This document shows, piece after piece, positions 1 to 5,488 of a stretch of 7,948 nucleotides of DNA; the stretch's first letter is position 1; every line of letters begins with the position of its first letter. The DNA is from a bacterium. Its GTDB lineage: Bacteria > Latescibacterota > UBA2968 > GCA-2709665. The position numbers and the translations under genes are program-made. Where the stretch lies: contig JAQCGA010000164.1 of the NCBI GenBank assembly GCA_027619145.1, positions 1 through 7,948 of the forward strand, read 5' to 3'. The notes below the pieces were generated by a model that was given only the letters and a program-made list of their open reading frames with translations, ran no database searches and was not told the DNA's origin.

Positions 1-25
1 GGCGGACACACAGGTCCGCCCCTAC
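1..25 (-). repeat. REP-like hairpin element, type 1 (cut by the window edge)
   Basis: Positions 1-7 (GGCGGAC) and 14-20 (GTCCGCC) are perfect inverted arms around a 6-nt loop, followed by CC and CTAC (22-25). Read on the minus strand it is GTAG, then GG, then the stem-loop. A GTAG-type tetranucleotide at the foot of a GC-rich hairpin is the known layout of REP elements mobilised by RAYT (TnpA-REP) proteins, so a REP-like identity is inferred. The element may continue left of the window. It shares the GTAGGGGCG foot with the palindromes downstream but has a different stem and the opposite orientation. Confidence 0.55.
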
Positions 26-55
26 AACCCATGCCCGTTTCCTGAATCGCCTTCC

Positions 56-82
56 CTTTGCGTCTTTGCGCCTTTGCGTGAA
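56..82. repeat. Short tandem array of CTTTGCG units
   Basis: Three exact CTTTGCG heptamers begin at 56, 64 and 72, each separated by one base, and end in TGAA (79-82). A looser CCTTT pattern with a period of about 7 (86-90, 93-97, 99-103) carries on to the ATG at 104. From memory, similar arrays (GCAAAG/ACGCAAAG on the other strand) are scattered between genes in many bacterial genomes and produce spurious peptides; no function is known to me. No Shine-Dalgarno site or convincing promoter is visible in this leader. Confidence 0.6.
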
Positions 83-103
83 CCGCCTTTCGCCTTTACC
101 TTT

Positions 104-3100
104 ATGCCAAACACCCACCACACCGTCCCCAACACCCTCGCCCTGAACCCGGCCCAGCAGGAAGCCGTCCGTGCGCCCATAGGCCCCGTCCTGGTCCTGG
201 CCGGACCCGGCACCGGCAAAACGCGCGTCCTCACCGAACGCATCCGCTACCTCGTGGACGAATCCGCCATCCCTCCCGAACACATCCTCGCCCTCACCTT
301 CACCAACAAAGCCGCCGGAGAAATGGCCTCCCGCCTCCACAACAGCCTGGGCGAAAACCGAGCCACCCTCATCACCGCCGGCACCTTCCACCGCTTCTGC
401 CTCGGCCTCCTGCGCGAACACTACGAAACCGCCGGCCTCTCCCGCCACTTCAGCATTGCAGGCGAAGACCTCCAGCGCACCCTCATCTACCGTGCCCAGC
501 ACGGCCTCAACATTGACGAATCCAACCTCCACAACATCCTGGGCAACCTGGGCCGCCTCAAACGCCAGTGCCGCCGCGACCCGGACCGGCCCCTCTCCAG
601 CGGAGACCGTCGCCTGCTCCAGGCCTACGAAACCCAGCTCCGCGACAACCGCCTCGTGGACTTCGACGACCTCATCTTCATCGCTCACGACCTCCTCCGC
701 GACAAAGACGACATCCTGGAAACCTGTCGGGATCGCTACCGCCACATCCTCGTAGACGAATTCCAGGACACAGACCGCGAACAGTACGAAATCGTCCGCA
801 TGCTCGCCCTCGTCCACAGAAGCCTCTTCATTGTCGCAGACGACGAACAATCCATCTACGGCTGGCGCAGCGCAGACCCCGGCAACATCCGCCGCTTCCG
901 CGACGACTTTATTGGCCTGCACCGCCCCGTCATCCTGGACCAGAACTACCGCTCCTCCGAAGAAATCCTCCGCCTCGCCCGGGAACTCATTTCCAAAAAT
1001 GAAATCCTCTACGAACGCGAAGTCCACGCCCGCAAACAGGGTGCCCGCGTCCGAGGTATCAGCTTCGACACCTTTCGCGACGAAGGCCATTTCATCGCCC
1101 GGGACATCCACACCCGCACCATCGAAACCCCGGACCTCTCCTTTGGAGACATCGCCGTACTCTGCCCCCAGCACACCCTCGGAGACGAACTCGAAAAAAT
1201 CTTCATGGAAAACGACCTCCCCTGCCGCATGGCCCGCCACCGAGGCCTCTTCGACCAGCCCGTCTTACGCCGCGCCCTCTCCATCTTGCGCTATGCCTTA
1301 GACAGCGAAGACGACGCCAGCCTCGAACACTTCCTCCGCCGCGAACTCGACCCCGCCGACCCCGCCCTGTACCCCTCCATCCGCGCCCTCCAAAAACAGA
1401 AAAATCTGCCCTCCTTCAAACAGGCCGCCTTCCACTACCTCAAAACCACCTCCGAAGAAGAAGCCCTGGAAGTGGACCGCGCTCTGGGCCTGGCCGGCGT
1501 AGTATCCAACGCCGCACAAAAAAACATCGGCGCATCTCTACCCACCCTCGTAGACGACATCCTGGACCAGCTCAACACCTCACAACTCCCCTCCCTGAAA
1601 AACCACCTGGACCACATCCTGGACCCCCTCGACCTCCCCGGCCTCCCGGAAATCGCCGAACGCATCCGCCCCATCTATCAAAACGGCGGGCGCATCTACC
1701 TGGCCTGCCGGGACGAAATCCTGCGCCACACCCTCACCTCCATCGCACGGGAAGCCCTTACCCGCCCCGGACTGACCATCCTGGAAGCCGAACCCGGAAG
1801 CAAACTCAACCTCAAAAAAAATGCCATCGTCCTCTCCTTCGACCGCGAAGCCCCTTCTTTTGCCGGACCCTTCGTCCACCCCGGTGGCATCGCATATCAA
1901 ACCGGCATCGGCCCCGCCCTCGTCGCCCTCAAACTCTGCCAGGCCCTCACCTGCACGGACCTGCCGGACTACCTCCCGGACTACACCGCCTTCGACATAG
2001 AAACCACAGACCTGGACCTCGAACACGCCCAGATTCTCGAACTCGGCGCCGTCAAAATCCGCAACGGAAAAGAAATAGACAGCTTTCACACCCTCGTCCG
2101 CCCCCACCGGTCCATCTCCCCCGGCGCCCGGGACACCCACGGCATCTCCCCCGAAGACCTCCAGGATGCGCCCCTCTTCAAAGACATCTTCCCCGCCTTC
2201 CGGGACTTTGCAGACACAGACGTCCTCATCGCTCACAACGGCTACGGATTCGACTTCCAGGTCCTCAACGCAGAAACCCGGCGCAACAGTTTCAAACGCC
2301 TGTCCAACCCCACCCTGGACACCCTCCCCATGGCCCGCAGCTACTCTCCACAGGTACGCCACAGCATAGACGCCCTCTGTGAACGCTACAACATCCCCAT
2401 CGATGGAGATCGCCACCGCGCCCTGGACGACGCTCGCTTCCTCCACCGCGCCTTCGAATGCCTCAAAAACGAACGCGCCTCCCGCTACCGCCGCATGGCC
2501 CACGAACGCCTCCTGGACCACGTGGCCCTGGCCATGCTCTTCCAGGACGCACACACCGCAGAAACCCATTTCTCCCCGGAAGACCACACCCACTTCAAAC
2601 TGGGTGCCCAACGCCTCTTGGGACCGGCCAATATCCTCACCCGCGAACTCGCCACCCAATTCCCCCGCCTGGATGGAGAACGATTGCGCGCACAGGTCCG
2701 CATGTGGCTCCACGAAGAACCTCGCCCCGAAACCCTGGCCGCCCACGCCCCGGACCAGATACAGCGTTTCCGGGACCAGGCCGCAGCCCACGCCGAAAAT
2801 GCTGACTCTCTCCAGGACGCCATCCGAAACTTTCTGGACTTTGCCGACCTCTACAGTGCCGAAGACGACACCTTCCAGCACAACGCCGTCAACCTCCTCA
2901 CGCTCCACGCCGCCAAAGGCCTCGAATTCCGAGAAGTCTACATCTGCGGCCTCGAAGACCGCCTTCTCCCCAACACCCGCGCCGTCAACAGCAAAGACCT
3001 GAAAGACCTGGAAGAACAACGCCGCCTCCTCTACGTAGGCCTCACCCGCGCCATGGACCGACTCACACTCACCTGCGCCCAGCGCCGCCCAGGACGGGAC

Positions 3101-3169
3101 CTCATCCCCTCCCGCTTCTGGGACGAACTCCAACTCAAACTAGATACAGATACGACTGGGTCTCCATAA
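104..3169 (+). CDS. UvrD/PcrA-family superfamily 1 DNA helicase with an internal DnaQ-like (DEDDh) 3'-5' exonuclease domain
   Basis: This is an ATP-driven DNA helicase of the UvrD/Rep/PcrA type (3'-5' translocases by family), probably cytoplasmic and acting in repair or recombination. Counting 1021 residues from ATG 104, the motifs appear in order: Q motif LNPAQQEAV (14-22), Walker A GPGTGKT (34-40), Ia LTFTNKAAGEM (64-74), Ib GTFHRF (93-98), Walker B VDEFQDTD (217-224), motif III ADDEQSIYGWR (245-255), motif IV DQNYRSSEE (279-287), motif V TLHAAKGLEF (933-942) and motif VI RRLLYVGLTRA (973-983). Between IV and V lies an exonuclease domain (about 625-790): Exo I FDIETT (D631, E633), Exo II HNGYGFD (D717), Exo III HRALDDA (H771, D776). 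H and D are five residues apart, as in DnaQ. All catalytic residues are present. TTG 74 is in frame but lies inside the CTTTGCG array; ATG 104 is preferred, although neither has a Shine-Dalgarno site. Residues about 400-625 are unassigned. Confidence 0.95.
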   Translation: MPNTHHTVPNTLALNPAQQEAVRAPIGPVLVLAGPGTGKTRVLTERIRYLVDESAIPPEHILALTFTNKAAGEMASRLHNSLGENRATLITAGTFHRFCLGLLREHYETAGLSRHFSIAGEDLQRTLIYRAQHGLNIDESNLHNILGNLGRLKRQCRRDPDRPLSSGDRRLLQAYETQLRDNRLVDFDDLIFIAHDLLRDKDDILETCRDRYRHILVDEFQDTDREQYEIVRMLALVHRSLFIVADDEQSIYGWRSADPGNIRRFRDDFIGLHRPVILDQNYRSSEEILRLARELISKNEILYEREVHARKQGARVRGISFDTFRDEGHFIARDIHTRTIETPDLSFGDIAVLCPQHTLGDELEKIFMENDLPCRMARHRGLFDQPVLRRALSILRYALDSEDDASLEHFLRRELDPADPALYPSIRALQKQKNLPSFKQAAFHYLKTTSEEEALEVDRALGLAGVVSNAAQKNIGASLPTLVDDILDQLNTSQLPSLKNHLDHILDPLDLPGLPEIAERIRPIYQNGGRIYLACRDEILRHTLTSIAREALTRPGLTILEAEPGSKLNLKKNAIVLSFDREAPSFAGPFVHPGGIAYQTGIGPALVALKLCQALTCTDLPDYLPDYTAFDIETTDLDLEHAQILELGAVKIRNGKEIDSFHTLVRPHRSISPGARDTHGISPEDLQDAPLFKDIFPAFRDFADTDVLIAHNGYGFDFQVLNAETRRNSFKRLSNPTLDTLPMARSYSPQVRHSIDALCERYNIPIDGDRHRALDDARFLHRAFECLKNERASRYRRMAHERLLDHVALAMLFQDAHTAETHFSPEDHTHFKLGAQRLLGPANILTRELATQFPRLDGERLRAQVRMWLHEEPRPETLAAHAPDQIQRFRDQAAAHAENADSLQDAIRNFLDFADLYSAEDDTFQHNAVNLLTLHAAKGLEFREVYICGLEDRLLPNTRAVNSKDLKDLEEQRRLLYVGLTRAMDRLTLTCAQRRPGRDLIPSRFWDELQLKLDTDTTGSP

Positions 3170-3206
3170 GGGCGAGGCATGCCTCGCCCCAACCTCGATC
3201 CTCCAC
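3167..3206 (+). repeat. Palindromic element copy A (tandem with copy B)
   Basis: The core 3170-3189 is the perfect palindrome GGGCGAGGCATGCCTCGCCC, able to fold as an 8-bp stem with a CATG loop. It is followed by a C and a fixed tail, AACCTCGATCCTCCAC (3191-3206). The TAA just before the core (3167-3169) is the helicase stop codon and is part of the 40 bp shared exactly with copy B. No T-run follows, so it is not a standard intrinsic terminator, though such a hairpin could protect the mRNA 3' end. The foot here is ATAA rather than GTAG. Confidence 0.85.
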
Positions 3207-3223
3207 GATAGTCATACCTCACG

Positions 3224-3263
3224 TAAGGGCGAGGCATGCCTCGCCCCAACCTCGATCCTCCAC
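3224..3263 (+). repeat. Palindromic element copy B
   Basis: This is a 40-bp exact direct repeat of 3167-3206, offset by 57 bp, with the palindrome at 3227-3246 and the tail ending at 3263. The 17-bp spacer to copy A (3207-3223) holds no gene. Copies A and B fill nearly the whole interval between the helicase and the first TPR gene; copy B ends directly before the GGAG Shine-Dalgarno site of that gene. Its foot is GTAA. Confidence 0.85.
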
Positions 3264-3264
3264 C

Positions 3265-3268
3265 GGAG
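3265..3268 (+). promoter_or_regulatory. Ribosome binding site for the first TPR gene
   Basis: GGAG lies 7 nt before GTG 3276. The paralogue downstream has the same GGAG-7 nt-GTG layout, which supports GTG as the start in both genes. Confidence 0.75.
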
Positions 3269-3275
3269 CCCCGCT

Positions 3276-5441
3276 GTGAGCAAGCGACGCCATACCTCCA
3301 GTACAACACCCATCTCAAAAGCCACCTTCGCCACCGGCCTCTTCCTTCTGGCACACCTTCTCCTGGCCCACTGGCAAAGCCCCTACCCTTTCTGGGGTCT
3401 GGACCTCCTCGCCTATTACCCTGCCTGGCTCCAGATCCCCTTCACACTCTTTGCCGCCTTCCTCCTTCTTCCACCGACTCGGGCTCGCCTTCTCCAGCTC
3501 TTCGAAAAACTCACGCCACTTCTGAATCATTCCATCGGGCGAGCAACCCTCTCCTTCATTCTCATCCTGGCCCTCGCCACACTCTTCTACTCTTTTCGAT
3601 CTGCTGTCCACCTCCTCGGCGACGGATACCTCTACCTCCGTGAACTCGACAATGCCATCTGGAATGAAATCCCGCGTGTGGACCGTGCACCCTTGTCCTT
3701 CTGGATCATCCGAACCCTTCACAACCTCGGAGGCTCCGCGCTAACCACCTATCGCATCTACAGCTTCGCCTCAGGCCTCTTCTACCTGGCCCTGATCTTC
3801 CCCATCGCACGAACCCTTGGACGAAATCGCACAGAAGCTGTTGCCATCGGCACCTTTCTCCTCTCCGCAGGTTTCCTCCAACTCTTCTGCGGCTATGTCG
3901 AAAACTACGCACTCCTCCTGCCCGCACTCCTCCTCTACCTCCTGGCGGGTCTGCGTGCCCTTCAAAATCAACTTTCCCCCTGGGTTCCTGCACTCGCCCT
4001 GGCTCTCTTCTTGCCTCTCCACTTCGCACTCGTCGCCTTCCTCCCTTCTCTCGCCTTCCTCCTCTGGCAATCTAAGAAACCTGCTCATTTTCCCGACTTT
4101 GCCAAAACATTCGCGCCCCTGGTTTCCCTGATGCTCGTCCCTCTTGTCCTCTTCGTCTTCCTGGACATCCATCTCTTTACCTACTTTAATAAACTCGCTG
4201 GCGGACACCTCCTGCCCCTTTTTGCCGAACCCAACTTCTACCAGCCATACCGTCTCTTCTCACTCGCGCACATGCTCGACGTTCTCAACCAGCAATTCCT
4301 GGCCGCACCCGCTGCCTGCCTCGTCCTCTTTTGTTTTTATAAACGAAAAGGACGCGATCCACAATCCCTCTTCCTCTGTACTGCAACCCTCTTCCCGTTC
4401 CTCTTCACCTTCCTTGCCAATCCCGAAATCGGTGCTTTTCGCGACTGGGATATCTTCACACTGCCCGCACTCCCTTTCACACTCTGGGCCGCACGGCATA
4501 TTGCAATCCAAATTCCCAACCGAACCCATCTCACACACGTCATCCTCCTCTTCTGCGGTGCCGCTGCCCTCCACACCGCACTCTGGGTGGGTCTCAATGC
4601 AAATACGGAGGCGGCAGAACACCGCTTCAAAAACCTGCTCAGCCACACACAACTCTCCAAACATGCAGGCTCCTACGGCTGGGAAATTCTTGGGCGTTAT
4701 TATCGCTTGCAAAAACAATCGGGCAAATCGCTGGAAGCCTACCGCAGCGCCCTCGAAGCAAATCCCAATAACTACCGACACTGGATTGCGGTAGGCAACG
4801 CCTACTGCGACATCAACCAGTACGACAGAGGCCTGATCCATCTCAAAAAAGCCGCTGAACTACAACCAGAATTTGCACCCACCTACTCCAATATCGGTGT
4901 TGCCTGCCTGAGGTTAGGACAATACCAGGAAGCCCTGGTATATCTAAAAAAGGCGGCTGAACTCGATGACGGAATCGCTACCGTACATTCCAACCTGGCC
5001 ATGGCCTACCAGGCCCTCGACCAACCGGACAAAGCGATTGAACACCTGGAAAAAGCCATAACGCTAAAACCTGATTTTGCGGACGCACACGCCAATCTCG
5101 GTGCCATATACCACCATATGGACCAGCCAGAAAAAGCAATTGAACACCTCGAAAAAGCCATTGCGCTGAACCCTCGCCTGGCCGATGCGTTTATGTATAT
5201 GAATTTAGGCGCGGCTTATCAGATCCTGAAACAATACGACTCCGCCATCCAGTACCTGCAAAAAGCCAGTACTTTGAACCCCAATCTAGCCGATGTATAT
5301 TTCAACCTGGGTGCGGCCTACGTAATGTACAACCAGCCGGACAAAGCAAGAGACAGCTTTCGCACGTTTCTGCGCCTGGCCCCCAACGATCCCCAGGCCC
5401 CCAGGCTCCGCGCCTGGCTCCGCGCCAATCCATCACCGTAG
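3276..5441 (+). CDS. Multi-pass membrane protein with C-terminal TPR repeats, GT-C-like (paralogue 1)
   Basis: The protein has 721 residues. Residues 1-440 hold roughly 11-12 hydrophobic segments (for example 16-32, 42-66, 92-110, 160-180, 187-205, 207-228, 236-263, 279-296, 330-352, 365-381, 393-411, 420-438). The loop after the third segment carries the acidic motif GDGYLYLRELD (115-125) and then RVDRAP (134-139); a second conserved motif, NPEIGAFRDWD, spans 382-392. Seven TPR units follow (468-707), all 34 residues except unit 6 (36), then a short cap. A membrane domain with an acidic early loop followed by TPRs resembles GT-C glycosyltransferases of the TMTC kind, so a lipid-linked sugar transferase is possible; this is inference, and a TPR scaffold with no enzyme activity is the alternative. 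The GTG start is chosen from the GGAG spacing shared with the paralogue. The stop TAG lies inside the next palindromic element. Confidence 0.93.
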   Translation: MSKRRHTSSTTPISKATFATGLFLLAHLLLAHWQSPYPFWGLDLLAYYPAWLQIPFTLFAAFLLLPPTRARLLQLFEKLTPLLNHSIGRATLSFILILALATLFYSFRSAVHLLGDGYLYLRELDNAIWNEIPRVDRAPLSFWIIRTLHNLGGSALTTYRIYSFASGLFYLALIFPIARTLGRNRTEAVAIGTFLLSAGFLQLFCGYVENYALLLPALLLYLLAGLRALQNQLSPWVPALALALFLPLHFALVAFLPSLAFLLWQSKKPAHFPDFAKTFAPLVSLMLVPLVLFVFLDIHLFTYFNKLAGGHLLPLFAEPNFYQPYRLFSLAHMLDVLNQQFLAAPAACLVLFCFYKRKGRDPQSLFLCTATLFPFLFTFLANPEIGAFRDWDIFTLPALPFTLWAARHIAIQIPNRTHLTHVILLFCGAAALHTALWVGLNANTEAAEHRFKNLLSHTQLSKHAGSYGWEILGRYYRLQKQSGKSLEAYRSALEANPNNYRHWIAVGNAYCDINQYDRGLIHLKKAAELQPEFAPTYSNIGVACLRLGQYQEALVYLKKAAELDDGIATVHSNLAMAYQALDQPDKAIEHLEKAITLKPDFADAHANLGAIYHHMDQPEKAIEHLEKAIALNPRLADAFMYMNLGAAYQILKQYDSAIQYLQKASTLNPNLADVYFNLGAAYVMYNQPDKARDSFRTFLRLAPNDPQAPRLRAWLRANPSP

Positions 5442-5477
5442 GGGCGAGGCATGCCTCGCCCAACCTCGATCCTCCAC
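5438..5477 (+). repeat. Palindromic element copy C, containing the stop codon of paralogue 1
   Basis: GTAG (5438-5441) precedes the same 20-bp perfect palindrome (5442-5461) and tail (5462-5477). It differs from A and B by having one C fewer between palindrome and tail. The TAG of the foot is the stop codon of the upstream gene. This is the copy with the intact GTAG foot expected for RAYT-type REP elements. No T-run follows, so termination is not predicted. Confidence 0.85.
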
Positions 5478-5481
5478 GGAG
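5478..5481 (+). promoter_or_regulatory. Ribosome binding site for the second TPR gene
   Basis: GGAG directly abuts the tail of element copy C and lies 7 nt before GTG 5489. The 47-bp gap between the two TPR genes is thus made only of element and Shine-Dalgarno leader, and co-transcription is likely. Confidence 0.75.
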
Positions 5482-5488
5482 CCATACC

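Noticed and set aside
74..103. TTG 74 as the helicase start
   Set aside because: It is in frame but lies in the CTTTGCG array with no Shine-Dalgarno site, and the added residues match nothing in the family; ATG 104 leaves a normal lead of 13 residues before the Q motif.
1580..3133. Long minus-strand open frame of 517 codons opposite the helicase
   Set aside because: It lies wholly opposite conserved helicase and exonuclease motifs. Its Val/Glu/Gly-rich composition is what antisense reading of C-ending codons gives, and it shows no recognisable domain.
3170..3246. Palindromes as intrinsic terminators
   Set aside because: The hairpins are strong, but none of the copies is followed by a T-run; the tail is C-rich.
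3167..3263. Tandem repeat pair as a CRISPR array
   Set aside because: There are only two units with a 17-bp spacer, further copies occur singly next to other genes, and no cas gene is present.
3258..3268. CTCC of the tail pairing with the GGAG ribosome binding site as a translation switch
   Set aside because: Only four base pairs with a 3-nt loop are possible, and in the second gene the loop would be 2 nt, too short to form.
3031..3354. Minus-strand frame encoding repeated GGSRLGRGMPRPY peptides
   Set aside because: The peptide is the reverse translation of the palindromic element and tail. The same peptide appears in minus-strand frames over copy C. It is a repeat artefact likely to have many false database matches.
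3771..4208. Minus-strand 145-codon frame, with a matching one at 5981-6418
   Set aside because: The two resemble each other only because they are antisense to the duplicated membrane halves; their Glu/Gly-rich sequence is low complexity.
5401..5417. CCAGGC / GCCTGG inverted repeat near the end of paralogue 1
   Set aside because: The arms fall in codons for the RLRAWLRA cap and arise from a local 12-bp direct repeat; the hairpin is not kept in paralogue 2.
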